Origin: an uncultured Bacillota bacterium
GTDB taxonomy: Bacteria; Bacillota_I; Bacilli_A; Erysipelotrichales; Erysipelotrichaceae
Length of the DNA: 43,882 bases
Reading direction: 5' to 3'
NCBI GenBank assembly: GCA_937919165.1
Contig: CALFPO010000062.1
Coordinates: 1 to 43,882, forward strand
The translations under genes and the position numbers were made by a program. Positions 7,790 to 15,563 of the stretch are shown here, one piece after another (the stretch's first letter is position 1; each line of letters begins with the position of its first letter). Under the pieces are notes generated by a model. That model made no database searches and was not told the DNA's origin. It worked only from the letters and a program-made list of their open reading frames with translations.

Positions 7790-8303
7790 TCTCTTTCTCC
7801 CATTCCTTTCTGCTGATCATATATACATAGTCTTTCTCTTTATCGCTTTCATATTCCTTGATTCTCTTCATGCCGTTGGCATTTGCTGTCGAATATGATG
7901 GCACATTATCGACATTCATGTAGGAATACAGCTCATCAAATTCTGTATTTGTGAAAGCCCAATCCTTTACGGCCTTGCAGGCCTCCTTGGCATATCCCTT
8001 GCGCCAATAGCGCTTGTTTATGTGATAGCCTATTTCCGGCAAGGATTCGCCATCGATGTTCTGCATCGTCAAACCGCAGTCTCCAATGAATTCACCTGTC
8101 TTTTTCAGTTCGATTGCCCATAGTCCAAAGCCATAGCGTCTATAGTTGTCCATGCTCCAATCAAGCCAACGCTGCACGCCATCAAGATCATATGGCTTAG
8201 GATAGAAGCGCATCGTCTCTTCATCGGTCAATATTTCCTTCAGGTCGTCAAAGTCGGCTTGAGTATATTCTCTAAGCCTTAGTCTTTCAGTAATTATCTC
8301 CAT
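7779..8303 (-). CDS. GNAT-family N-acetyltransferase, RimJ/RimL-like
   Basis: The protein (174 aa) begins MEIITERLRLREYTQADFDD, the typical opening of the RimJ/RimL-like GNAT branch. It contains the CoA-binding segment INKRYWRKGYAKEACKAVKDWAF and the SYMNVDNVPSYSTANANGM region. Members acetylate ribosomal protein N-termini, antibiotics or small amines; the substrate here is unknown. It starts 4 bases after the TetR gene with AAAGGAAG as ribosome site, placing it in the same transcript. Confidence 0.88.
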   Translation of the reverse strand: MEIITERLRLREYTQADFDDLKEILTDEETMRFYPKPYDLDGVQRWLDWSMDNYRRYGFGLWAIELKKTGEFIGDCGLTMQNIDGESLPEIGYHINKRYWRKGYAKEACKAVKDWAFTNTEFDELYSYMNVDNVPSYSTANANGMKRIKEYESDKEKDYVYMISRKEWEKENER

Positions 8304-8307
8304 ATCT

Positions 8308-8916
8308 TCATCTTCCTTTCATATTGGTGCTATAGAAATGCATGACATGTCTTTCTATCATGTCCATGGCTTCCTCTTGCTTTGAAGGCATCCTGTCGCA
8401 TAGCGATATCCACATCGAGATCGGCAGACAGAACTCTCCAGCCAGAACCTTCACATCTCCATCCTTGAATGTTCCTTCATCAATCAGGTATCTCATCATC
8501 TTCTCGCCATATTCCATCACATCGTCATAAGAATACTTCTGCTGCAGTTTCTTGATTGCGGGATTGCCGAACTGTTCAATTACCATCAGCCTTCTTATCT
8601 TCGCCATATTGGGATCATGAACGATATACATCACATGCCTCTTCACTTCCTTGGCCACATCATCTGGTTTCTTCAATAGACTGCCATCATGGAAATCCAT
8701 CTTCACAAATATCGAACTGCTTTCATACTGTCTAGTCAGAAAATCAATCAGCGATGTGAAGATCTCTTCCTTGCTGCTGTAGTGGGTATATAATGATGCC
8801 TTCCTGATTCCTACCGCCTCAGCAATATCTGCCATGCTGGTGGCTTCATATCCCCTAACAGAGAATAGATCAAGCGATGCATCCAAGATGTCCTGTTTGG
8901 TATTTCTCTTGCTCAT
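8308..8916 (-). CDS. TetR-family transcriptional regulator
   Basis: The 202-aa product has an N-terminal TetR helix-turn-helix (ILDASLDLFSVRGYEATSMADIAEAVGIRKASLYTHYSSKEEIF) and a helical ligand-binding domain. It is the first gene of the unit that continues with two acetyltransferases and an AlkD-type protein, so it probably represses its own operon. The palindrome at 8951-8966 lies 34 bases upstream and is the obvious operator. The ligand is unknown. Confidence 0.9.
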   Translation of the reverse strand: MSKRNTKQDILDASLDLFSVRGYEATSMADIAEAVGIRKASLYTHYSSKEEIFTSLIDFLTRQYESSSIFVKMDFHDGSLLKKPDDVAKEVKRHVMYIVHDPNMAKIRRLMVIEQFGNPAIKKLQQKYSYDDVMEYGEKMMRYLIDEGTFKDGDVKVLAGEFCLPISMWISLCDRMPSKQEEAMDMIERHVMHFYSTNMKGR

Positions 8917-8950
8917 ATGCTTCTGCCCTTATCTTTCACATCATAATTCT

Positions 8951-8966
8951 ACTACCGTTCGGTAGT
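8951..8966. promoter_or_regulatory. TetR-type operator palindrome
   Basis: ACTACCG (8951-8957) and CGGTAGT (8960-8966) are perfect inverted copies around TT. Several TetR regulators bind CTACCGnnCGGTAG-like sites. Here it sits between the TetR gene and the divergently read 54-aa membrane protein gene, so it could control both. Confidence 0.75.
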
Positions 8967-9038
8967 TTTTTACACAAACTATTCTTGCTTTCCTTTGCCA
9001 TAAGAAATAAAATGTTTACATAAATGGGGGTAAAAACA

Positions 9039-9203
9039 ATGAAGTTAAATGCGCCTACAAAGGTTGTGTTCTTTGTATCATTGGCTCTTGCTCTGTTGAG
9101 CTTGCTTGGCCAGTTTGGTGTTCTCAGTTTCCTTCCTGGATTCTGGCTTGCATTGGCTGCTTATGCTGTATTGGCATTGGCTTGCGTGCTGAAGAACCTA
9201 TAA
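9039..9203 (+). CDS. 54-aa membrane protein, paralogue of the gene at 16077-16241
   Basis: A short gene of 54 codons preceded by GGGGG. The product has a five-residue lead (MKLNAPT), then two membrane segments (about residues 8-24 and 33-51) joined by GQFGVLSFLPGFW, and a basic end (LKNL). A second gene in this window encodes a 54-residue protein with the same pattern (SAPTQAVF…LLPSFWLAF…KG). I recall similar tiny two-helix proteins from other bacteria, but no function is known to me. The TetR operator at 8951-8966 is in its upstream region. Confidence 0.8.
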   Translation: MKLNAPTKVVFFVSLALALLSLLGQFGVLSFLPGFWLALAAYAVLALACVLKNL

Positions 9204-9210
9204 GAACAGT

Positions 9211-9238
9211 AAAGTGTGGTTTCCCACACTTTTTCTTT
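9211..9238 (+). terminator. terminator after the 54-aa membrane protein
   Basis: AAAGTGTGG (9211-9219) pairs with CCACACTTT (9224-9232), followed by TTCTTT. It lies between convergent genes, and the A run at its left may let it stop the activase transcript as well. Confidence 0.8.
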
Positions 9239-9989
9239 ATCTTTCATCAAGCGGATATGTTCTATCTAACATTCCGTATTTGACGCCTGCCATCCGATTG
9301 TACGGCAGAAGCTCATGTCTCATATCGCCAATCAGTTCTTTGATGGCATCAAGATTATCCTTTGTATCGGTAACGCCTTCAATAAGCGGTGTCCTGATCA
9401 CACAAGGGACATTGCTTTGCTTAAGAATATTTAGATTATCCAATATCGGTTTATTTGATACGCCTGTATATTTCCTATGCATATCATCATCCGCAAGCTT
9501 CATATCGAAATATATGAGGTTTGCCTTAGAGATGACTCTTTCAAACAGTTCATTATCGCAATATCCACAGGTCTCAATATTGATGTCGATACCATCAAGA
9601 TATGACATCACTTCCAGCAAGAACTCTCCCTGCATCAAAGGTTCGCCTCCAGAGAATGTTACCCCGCTCAAGACCTTTCTGTTTCTCAATATCTTTTCTG
9701 CCAATTCCTTGGCTTCGTAGTCCTTGCCTGCAATGCTCAGACAATTGTTGGGACAGATATGCACACATCTATCGAAAGGCTTGCAGTCTTCATGGCTACA
9801 GCCTTTTCTGCATAACCCACAATCCTTACAGAGGTTCTTTTTGAACATCAGCTCTTTCTCTATGCTTTGGCCTTCAGGATTATGGCACCACACACATCTT
9901 AAAGGACAGCCCTTAATAAATACGGTCGTCACAAGCCCTGGTCCATCATGGACGCCAAATTCCTTTATATCAAAGATTCTGCCGATCAT
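9237..9989 (-). CDS. glycyl radical enzyme activase (radical SAM)
   Basis: The protein (250 aa) is a PflA-like radical SAM enzyme that would install the glycyl radical on its partner. It shows the CxxxCxxC cluster motif at residues 28-35 (GCPLRCVWCHNPEG), then a ferredoxin-like insert with two further sets of Cys (about residues 54-83, CKDCGLC and CVHICPNNC), then the TFSGGEPLMQ motif. The two-cluster insert is typical of activases for non-PFL glycyl radical enzymes. It overlaps the enzyme gene by ATGA, so the two are translated together. It is somewhat short for the class (usually near 300), mainly at the C-terminus. Confidence 0.93.
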   Translation of the reverse strand: MIGRIFDIKEFGVHDGPGLVTTVFIKGCPLRCVWCHNPEGQSIEKELMFKKNLCKDCGLCRKGCSHEDCKPFDRCVHICPNNCLSIAGKDYEAKELAEKILRNRKVLSGVTFSGGEPLMQGEFLLEVMSYLDGIDINIETCGYCDNELFERVISKANLIYFDMKLADDDMHRKYTGVSNKPILDNLNILKQSNVPCVIRTPLIEGVTDTKDNLDAIKELIGDMRHELLPYNRMAGVKYGMLDRTYPLDER

Positions 9990-11965
9990 ATTACGTATTC
10001 CTGTCTTGAGATGACCTGGTCCTGATAGGCCTTGTCAAGCTCAACGAAATAGGCGCTCCAGCCCCATACTCTCACTATCAGCAAAGGATACTTTTCTGGA
10101 TGGATCTGGGCATCCTTCAAGGTATCGGCATTCACCGCATTAAGCTGCAATTGATGTCCGCCAAGCTCAATGAACTTCTTGACGAACAATCCGACGGTCT
10201 TGATGGCTTCTTCCCCTTCAAACAATGATGAATGGAATTCCAGAGTCAATGGTCCGCCATTGATGACCTTGCGCAGGTCCACCGAAGTCATGCTCAGAAG
10301 CAAAGAGAACGGATTGACGTCCGCAAACAGCGAAACAGAATAATTGGTGGATAAAGGCTCTCCCTTTCTTCTGCCATCAGGCGATGCTCCGATGCCTTCG
10401 GCATACCACAAGTAGTACATGGCACTGCCGGTACCGGCACGCCATATTCCCTTCTTGTCGTTTGGCCTGTTATTCAGATAATCACCAAAACAATCAACCA
10501 CAAACTCAAGGTTTCTGTTTGACGTATCTTCATTATGTCCAAGCTTCTCGGTTTCATATCTTACGCTATGCAGTATCTCCTCATAGCCCACATAATCGTT
10601 GTCCACCGCTGCAATAAGATCTTCGGCCTTGATGTCCTTGAGCTCAAAGACATGCTTCTCTATGGCGGTCAAGCCATCGACGATCGTGGCGATGCCTACA
10701 CCATGCATGCCATAGTTTATATATTTAGGTTTCCCATTTTCATAGTCCATCAATCCATCAAGCAATGGAGCACACACAAAATGCAAGCCCTTCACACGAT
10801 TACATTCATAATCTATGTCCTTCTCCATCTGCCTTCTGATGCATTCCAGGAACTCTTCATAGCTTACACAGCTCAAAAGATCATTATGCAGACATTCATC
10901 CAATACCTTAGGGAAAGATAGTGCAGCGATATTGACGACATCTTCGCCGACATTAGGAATGATGAACTCCCAGCATGCCGCCACCACATATTCGATGGCA
11001 TCCTCATATTCATAGCCAAGCTTCAGCAGTCCATCAATCACGATATCGTCATTGCTGTACTGTGGAAAGCCCAGTCCAACTCTTGTGAGCCTTGTTCCCA
11101 GACAGAAGATCTCATCAGGGGTGTTCTTATCGACACGGATATTGATCTTGGGATCGATGAGCTTAAGCTCTTCGCTGGCCAGAAGCGACATTCTGCTGAC
11201 CTCATTGAAAAGATATGAGCCATCTTTGCATCTTCCCCCCAGCATCAGCGATTGGCCATTGTCGCCAGGCTGAACGCCAGGATAGATGTCGTTGTCCTTG
11301 TTCAGGGAAAGGAAAAACTCCACCAATAGCTCATAGGCCTCATCATTATCGATAACACCATCTTCAAGGTCTTTCTTGAGATATGGATAAAGATACTGAT
11401 CGAATCTTCCTAACGATATCTGGTATGTCCCTTCTACCCACAAGCTGAAGTTGACGATCCTTAAACAAAGCAGAGCCTCATAGTATGATCCTGCAGGTTT
11501 TGCCGGAACATTATCCAGTGCTTTTTCTAGCTTTTCCAATCCTCTAGACTTTGCGTCATCATGATACTTCTTCACCAGCTTCAATATGGCATCGACACAC
11601 CTATGGAAATGCTCATCGTGATCCTTGCATAGTTCAACAAGACCATATTTCAGTATCTTGCCGTAGTCAGGACATAGATTGGACTTGTATCCCGATTCAT
11701 GGATATAGTGTTCCTTTCTCAGCTTATTCCATTCGTCTTCGGTATATATCTCTGGCGTATTCTTCACCGTCCTAACAAACGGTATTCTTTCCTCATCCAA
11801 AAAGAAAGGCTCCTCAAGAGACATCAGATATTCGAATCTCCTGGTCATTCTTTCTTTCTCATCAAGACCCAGTCTCCTGTATTCATCGGCTATCTCATCA
11901 GCCATGATTCTTCTTGAGGACTGTTTCTTTTCCAGAATGTAGTAACTGTATAGCTTATCGTTCAT
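9986..11965 (-). CDS. short glycyl radical enzyme, CxE (non-PFL) type
   Basis: The protein (659 aa) has the two invariant parts of the family. One is a thiyl-radical loop, AACWEF, with Cys331 and Glu333. The other is the glycyl radical loop RVWGWSAYF near the C-terminus, with the radical Gly at 635, followed by QDQVISRQEY. A Cys-x-Glu order points to the dehydratase/lyase branch rather than pyruvate formate-lyase, which has Cys-Cys. Known branches (glycerol and propanediol dehydratase, choline lyase, hydroxyproline dehydratase, decarboxylases) are about 780-900 aa, so this one is much shorter. Trp after the Cys and Trp-Gly-Trp at the radical site are unusual. The substrate is unknown. A possible operator lies at 12006-12030. 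Confidence 0.9.
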   Translation of the reverse strand: MNDKLYSYYILEKKQSSRRIMADEIADEYRRLGLDEKERMTRRFEYLMSLEEPFFLDEERIPFVRTVKNTPEIYTEDEWNKLRKEHYIHESGYKSNLCPDYGKILKYGLVELCKDHDEHFHRCVDAILKLVKKYHDDAKSRGLEKLEKALDNVPAKPAGSYYEALLCLRIVNFSLWVEGTYQISLGRFDQYLYPYLKKDLEDGVIDNDEAYELLVEFFLSLNKDNDIYPGVQPGDNGQSLMLGGRCKDGSYLFNEVSRMSLLASEELKLIDPKINIRVDKNTPDEIFCLGTRLTRVGLGFPQYSNDDIVIDGLLKLGYEYEDAIEYVVAACWEFIIPNVGEDVVNIAALSFPKVLDECLHNDLLSCVSYEEFLECIRRQMEKDIDYECNRVKGLHFVCAPLLDGLMDYENGKPKYINYGMHGVGIATIVDGLTAIEKHVFELKDIKAEDLIAAVDNDYVGYEEILHSVRYETEKLGHNEDTSNRNLEFVVDCFGDYLNNRPNDKKGIWRAGTGSAMYYLWYAEGIGASPDGRRKGEPLSTNYSVSLFADVNPFSLLLSMTSVDLRKVINGGPLTLEFHSSLFEGEEAIKTVGLFVKKFIELGGHQLQLNAVNADTLKDAQIHPEKYPLLIVRVWGWSAYFVELDKAYQDQVISRQEYVI

Positions 11966-12005
11966 TAATTATCTCTACCCAATTCAAGATTGATTGTTGC
12001 AGCAT

Positions 12006-12030
12006 TGATCGAACACCGGCGGTTCAATCA
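12006..12030. promoter_or_regulatory. inverted repeat in the glycyl radical enzyme leader
   Basis: TGATCGAAC and GTTCAATCA flank a GC-rich centre (ACCGGCG), forming an imperfect 25-base inverted repeat 41 bases before the start codon. It lies just downstream of the TATAAT at 12045-12050, where a repressor would block transcription. An RNA hairpin role is also possible. Confidence 0.45.
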
Positions 12031-12044
12031 GAATTCATAATTTG

Positions 12045-12050
12045 ATTATA
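12045..12050 (-). promoter_or_regulatory. -10 element for the glycyl radical enzyme operon
   Basis: A perfect TATAAT on the minus strand, 80 bases before the start codon. No convincing -35 is present, so activation by a regulator is conceivable. Confidence 0.45.
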
Positions 12051-12058
12051 ATACATAA

Positions 12059-12080
12059 GCAGGATGCTTCCGCATCCTGC
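12059..12080 (-). terminator. terminator of the flavodiiron gene
   Basis: GCAGGATGC (12059-12067) and GCATCCTGC (12072-12080) form a perfect 9-bp stem with a 4-base loop. The stem lies 36 bases downstream of the flavodiiron stop. The minus-strand run after it is only moderately T-rich. Confidence 0.6.
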
Positions 12081-12115
12081 CTTGTTTTGCTTAACATCGC
12101 TTAAGTATATGGTGT

Positions 12116-13912
12116 TTAATTGATTGGCTCAAAATCTGCTGCCCCATGCTTGCACAATGGGCAGACATAGTCTTCAGGTAGTTCATCGCCTTCATAGACG
12201 TAACCGCACACCTTGCAGACATAACCTTTTTTGCCTTCAGTCTGTGGTTTTGGCTTGACGTTGTTCTGATAATAGGTATATGTCATCGTCTCTTTATCAG
12301 AAATCACACGAGCTTCAGCAACAGAACAGATGAACATTCCATGCGTATCGAGGTCAACGTACTGCTCAACCTTCAAAGACATGAAACTATTGATGTATTT
12401 TGGCAAGAAGGCAAGTCCGTTGTCCGAACGAAGCACTTCCCAATCAGCGAACTTATCGACCGTTCTGCCGCTCTTGAAACCGAATGATTCAAAGACAGAG
12501 AAAGGAGCATCTACGGACAGGCAGTTGACATTCATGATGCCGGTCTGCTTGATGATGTGATGCGAGTAGTTCTGCTTATTGATGCAGACGGCAATACGGT
12601 TCGGTGTATTGGTGACCTGAGAGACCGTATTGACAATCAAGCCATTATCTTTTTTGCCGTCATTTGAAGTAACGACATAAAGGCCATAGCCGATATTGAA
12701 GAGTGCCGTCATGTCGTTCTTATCGGCTGTATCGCCGTTCTGTGCAACATATTCTTTTGTCAATTCTTCAGCTAGACTATCAAGCTGTGCTTTGCTTTCA
12801 TCATCCAATGCGGACATAATCTTTACTGTTGCATTGGTATAGGTGATATCCTTGCAGCCATCCAGCATCGCTTTCATCGTTTTTGCCGCCTGTGGTGCCC
12901 ACGAACCATTTTCTATCAGTCCGATGGTTCTGTTCCTGAAGCCACGTTCAGTCAGATGATTGATGAATTCCTTCATGAACGGAAAGATATCTGCATTATA
13001 GGTGGTAGTTGCAAGCACGATCTTTCCATAACGGAAAGCGTCCTCTACAGCTCTTGCCATATCTGTACGAGCAAGGTCATTTACGACAACCTTAGGGCAG
13101 CCATTTGCTTTCAGCTTTTCTTCCAGCAATTCGACCGCTTTCTTCGTGTTTCCGTATACGGATGTATAGGCAATGACGATGCCCTCGCTCTCGACTTCGT
13201 AGCTGGACCAGATACTGTAAAGATTCAGATAATAGGTGAGATTCTCGTTCAGGATTGGGCCATGCAAAGGGCAGATCATCTGAATCTCTAGGGCAGATGC
13301 CTTTTTAAGCAGTGCCTGTACCTGTGCTCCATATTTGCCAACGATACCGAAATAGTACCGTCTGGCTTCATTTGCCCATTCTTCCTCGACATCAAGCGCA
13401 CCGAATTTGCCGAATCCATCTGCAGAAAAGAGTACCTTGTCTTTGCTGTCGTAGGTCACAATAACCTCAGGCCAATGCACCATCGGTGCAGCTACAAAGG
13501 TCAGCACATGCTTGCCCAGAGAAAGCGTATCGTTTTCGCCGACGATGATTCTGCGGTCTTCAAAATCCGTTCCGAAGAAATTTTGCATCATTGTGAATGC
13601 CTTCATGGAAGAAACAATGGTCGCTCCGGAATAGGTATTCATGAATGAAACGATATTGGCAGAATGATCTGGCTCCATATGCTGAACAATCAGATAATCC
13701 GGCTTTCTGTCACCTAGAACCTTTGCAAGATTGTCGAGCCATTCATGAGTGAACTTTCTGTCAACCGTATCCATAACGGCAATCTTTTCATCAATAATGA
13801 CATATGAGTTATATGCCATCCCGTTAGGGACAACATATTGGCCTTCAAACAGATCAACCTGATGGTCATTCACGCCAACATATTTGATATCATTGGTAAC
13901 TGCAATATTCAT
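12116..13912 (-). CDS. flavodiiron protein fused to flavin reductase and rubredoxin domains
   Basis: The protein (598 aa) carries four modules. Residues 1-250 are a metallo-beta-lactamase domain with the di-iron HMEPDHSAN motif. Residues 255-400 are a flavodoxin domain (IAYTSVYGNTKKAVE). Residues about 425-550 are a flavin-reductase-like domain. At the C-terminus is rubredoxin (YVCKVCGYVYEGDELPEDYVCPLC, two CxxC pairs). Flavodiiron proteins reduce O2 to water and/or NO to N2O. The fused domains should pass electrons from NAD(P)H without separate partners. An upstream in-frame ATG exists, but ATG 13912 has GGAGG seven bases before it and starts the conserved domain. It neighbours the oxygen-sensitive glycyl radical enzyme, which suits an oxygen-defence role. 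Confidence 0.93.
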   Translation of the reverse strand: MNIAVTNDIKYVGVNDHQVDLFEGQYVVPNGMAYNSYVIIDEKIAVMDTVDRKFTHEWLDNLAKVLGDRKPDYLIVQHMEPDHSANIVSFMNTYSGATIVSSMKAFTMMQNFFGTDFEDRRIIVGENDTLSLGKHVLTFVAAPMVHWPEVIVTYDSKDKVLFSADGFGKFGALDVEEEWANEARRYYFGIVGKYGAQVQALLKKASALEIQMICPLHGPILNENLTYYLNLYSIWSSYEVESEGIVIAYTSVYGNTKKAVELLEEKLKANGCPKVVVNDLARTDMARAVEDAFRYGKIVLATTTYNADIFPFMKEFINHLTERGFRNRTIGLIENGSWAPQAAKTMKAMLDGCKDITYTNATVKIMSALDDESKAQLDSLAEELTKEYVAQNGDTADKNDMTALFNIGYGLYVVTSNDGKKDNGLIVNTVSQVTNTPNRIAVCINKQNYSHHIIKQTGIMNVNCLSVDAPFSVFESFGFKSGRTVDKFADWEVLRSDNGLAFLPKYINSFMSLKVEQYVDLDTHGMFICSVAEARVISDKETMTYTYYQNNVKPKPQTEGKKGYVCKVCGYVYEGDELPEDYVCPLCKHGAADFEPIN

Positions 13913-14081
13913 ATCTAAGCCTCCATAATTTGTAGTGACCTGTTTTTGCTGCTTAACTGAATGCATCAGTTCGAGCTGGTGCTCCTCGCTCAAGAAACCT
14001 AATGTTTTCAGATAAACAGGTTATCTTTTAGAGTCACTTTGTCGCTGTGTCATTAAACACAGCTGTTGCATGGTTATTATA
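13913..14081 (-). promoter_or_regulatory. promoter -10 and long leader of the flavodiiron gene
   Basis: A perfect TATAAT is read at 14081-14076, about 165 bases before the start codon; no -35 is visible. The leader between them holds a 6-bp hairpin (CTGTGT with ACACAG, 14045-14062) and an AACCT…AGGTT hairpin further on. I do not recognise a known riboswitch in it. Confidence 0.4.
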
Positions 14082-14162
14082 TCTTAGAAAGCAAAATCTT
14101 TCCTTTAATATGCTCAGATTGCGTTTGTGTCTTTGCCATATGCCTATATGCATGGGCAAAAG

Positions 14163-14186
14163 AAAGAACAGATTGCTCTGTTCTTT
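14163..14186 (-). terminator. terminator after the Panacea operon
   Basis: AAAGAACAG (14163-14171) and CTGTTCTTT (14178-14186) form a 9-bp stem with a 6-base loop, followed on the minus strand by a T-rich TCTTTTG. It lies 8 bases after the toxin-like gene. Confidence 0.75.
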
Positions 14187-14193
14187 ATTGTGC

Positions 14194-14649
14194 TTAATCA
14201 CACTTCTTGATTAGATTCTTAAGACTATCTATCTCGAAGTAATTGTTTTTCAATTCATCCATTATGAATTTCGTTTCATCTTTGTTCTTTGGAAGATTTG
14301 TCTTTCCATATATCATCAATATTTTTATGATGTTTTTTTCACTGTTGATATATATGACACATCTGTTCCCAGAACTCTTTGTCGATTCATTTGTCTGTGC
14401 AATCTTGAAATCATATTTTGCGAGATACTCACCATTATCATATTTCAATTCATCAATCTGCGATGAAAACTGTGTCGTGTTGTTTTCCATCCGTAAACGC
14501 ATCAGATCTTGAATGATAGATCTTTCCGTAAACTCCCATTGTTTGCCCTTATAATTCTTCTTAAAGTCTTTCAAATAATGTCTTTCTGAGAAATTCGTAA
14601 ATGTCACAGAGAATAATTCGTTATTCTTAGCTAATTGGTGTGTCAACAT
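14194..14649 (-). CDS. putative toxin partner of the Panacea antitoxin
   Basis: A 151-aa basic protein that I cannot place in a named family. The C-terminal half reads like a RelE/ParE-type strand pattern (RCVIYINSEKNIIKILMIYG followed by KTNLPKNKDETKFI), with many Lys and Asn and two short helices at the N-terminus. Its start lies 23 bases inside the antitoxin gene, the tight coupling typical of two-component toxin-antitoxin units. Panacea (DUF4065) antitoxins pair with many unrelated toxins, so its role follows mainly from position. It has no membrane segment and no signal peptide, so it would act in the cytoplasm. It could also be an accessory gene. Confidence 0.65.
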   Translation of the reverse strand: MLTHQLAKNNELFSVTFTNFSERHYLKDFKKNYKGKQWEFTERSIIQDLMRLRMENNTTQFSSQIDELKYDNGEYLAKYDFKIAQTNESTKSSGNRCVIYINSEKNIIKILMIYGKTNLPKNKDETKFIMDELKNNYFEIDSLKNLIKKCD

Positions 14650-15310
14650 GTTCAGGGTCTTCTTGCAAAATCAATTCGTATGGGATAATTTCGTCTTTTC
14701 TGCATGCCATCCAAGGCTTTTGATGGTGGGTGTAATTCACGATTTGCTCTGTGTCGACTATTCGCCATTTTTCACAGATATCATCTATTTCTTCCATCTC
14801 TTCTTTTGACAACAGATCATATGAATTGTTGAACGTTGCAGACTTTATAGAAATCATATTTGCCCCGCCTGACAAGCATTCGATTCGGATTTCTCCGGAT
14901 TCGCACATATCTTCAGTCAAATCTAGAAAAGGATCAGCCAATGGACCATAATCTTTGCATCTATACAAGACTCCCGACATCGATTCCAAGTTATTGTAGA
15001 AGTGTCTGAAGTCAGCAAAATACAGTAGTTTGGCAAGCTTTGTTTTAGGCACTCCATTCTTCTTGAATTTTGAAAGAATGTATAGATACATCTGTTTAAA
15101 CTTCTCGATATTCTGAACACCATAGAAAAACTCTTCTACTGGAACACCATATATATTCGCCAGATCCTCCAATTGTTTAGTAGTAACTTGATTCTCGTTT
15201 TTCTCTATCTTTATATAAGTTTGTCTTGTGATGTTAAGCTTGTCAGCGATTTCTTGCTGCGTATATCCAAACTTCTTACGGAGACTAGCTATATTGTAAT
15301 TAACATTCAT
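14627..15310 (-). CDS. HTH-Panacea (DUF4065/SocA-like) antitoxin
   Basis: The protein (227 aa) joins an N-terminal XRE helix-turn-helix (residues 1-60: YTQQEIADKLNITRQTYIKIEKNE) to a Panacea domain (about 70-180: KNGVPKTKLAKLLYFADFRHFY…GVLYRCKDYGPLAD). The Panacea domain is a general toxin-neutralising module found in many small toxin-antitoxin operons, and the HTH would allow autoregulation. The start has AAAGGAG 9 bases upstream, and a promoter with a built-in palindrome lies at 15331-15360. The downstream gene overlaps by 23 bases and is its likely toxin. The unit is AT-richer than its surroundings, consistent with mobility. Confidence 0.85.
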   Translation of the reverse strand: MNVNYNIASLRKKFGYTQQEIADKLNITRQTYIKIEKNENQVTTKQLEDLANIYGVPVEEFFYGVQNIEKFKQMYLYILSKFKKNGVPKTKLAKLLYFADFRHFYNNLESMSGVLYRCKDYGPLADPFLDLTEDMCESGEIRIECLSGGANMISIKSATFNNSYDLLSKEEMEEIDDICEKWRIVDTEQIVNYTHHQKPWMACRKDEIIPYELILQEDPEHVDTPIS

Positions 15311-15330
15311 ACTTTCAAAACTCCTTTCAT

Positions 15331-15360
15331 GTATAATAATTTTAACATATATATGTCAAA
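15331..15360 (-). promoter_or_regulatory. promoter with embedded palindrome for the Panacea operon
   Basis: On the minus strand TTGACA (15359-15354) and TTATAC (15336-15331) are separated by 17 bases. A near-perfect 20-base palindrome (15341-15360, core ACATATATATGT) fills the -35 and spacer, exactly where an autorepressor would bind. Confidence 0.7.
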
Positions 15361-15509
15361 TAATATATACATGCATCAAATGTGTTCTTTGCCATATTTG
15401 CATAGCAGGCTATAAAGGAAACTACAAGATAACACATGATCAGAACAAACAGTCAGGCTATCGAAGCCTTGTCCATGAATACTGTCAGTTCAAGCGATCG
15501 CAACAAAAC

Positions 15510-15546
15510 AATAGGCTCGTCTAGTCAAAACTAAGGCGAGCCTATT
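15510..15546 (-). terminator. terminator of the broken SWIM gene
   Basis: AATAGGCTCG (15510-15519) pairs perfectly with CGAGCCTATT (15537-15546), followed on the minus strand by GTTTTGTTG. The stem could also act on the plus strand. Confidence 0.8.
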
Positions 15547-15563
15547 CGTTTATCGGATAATTC

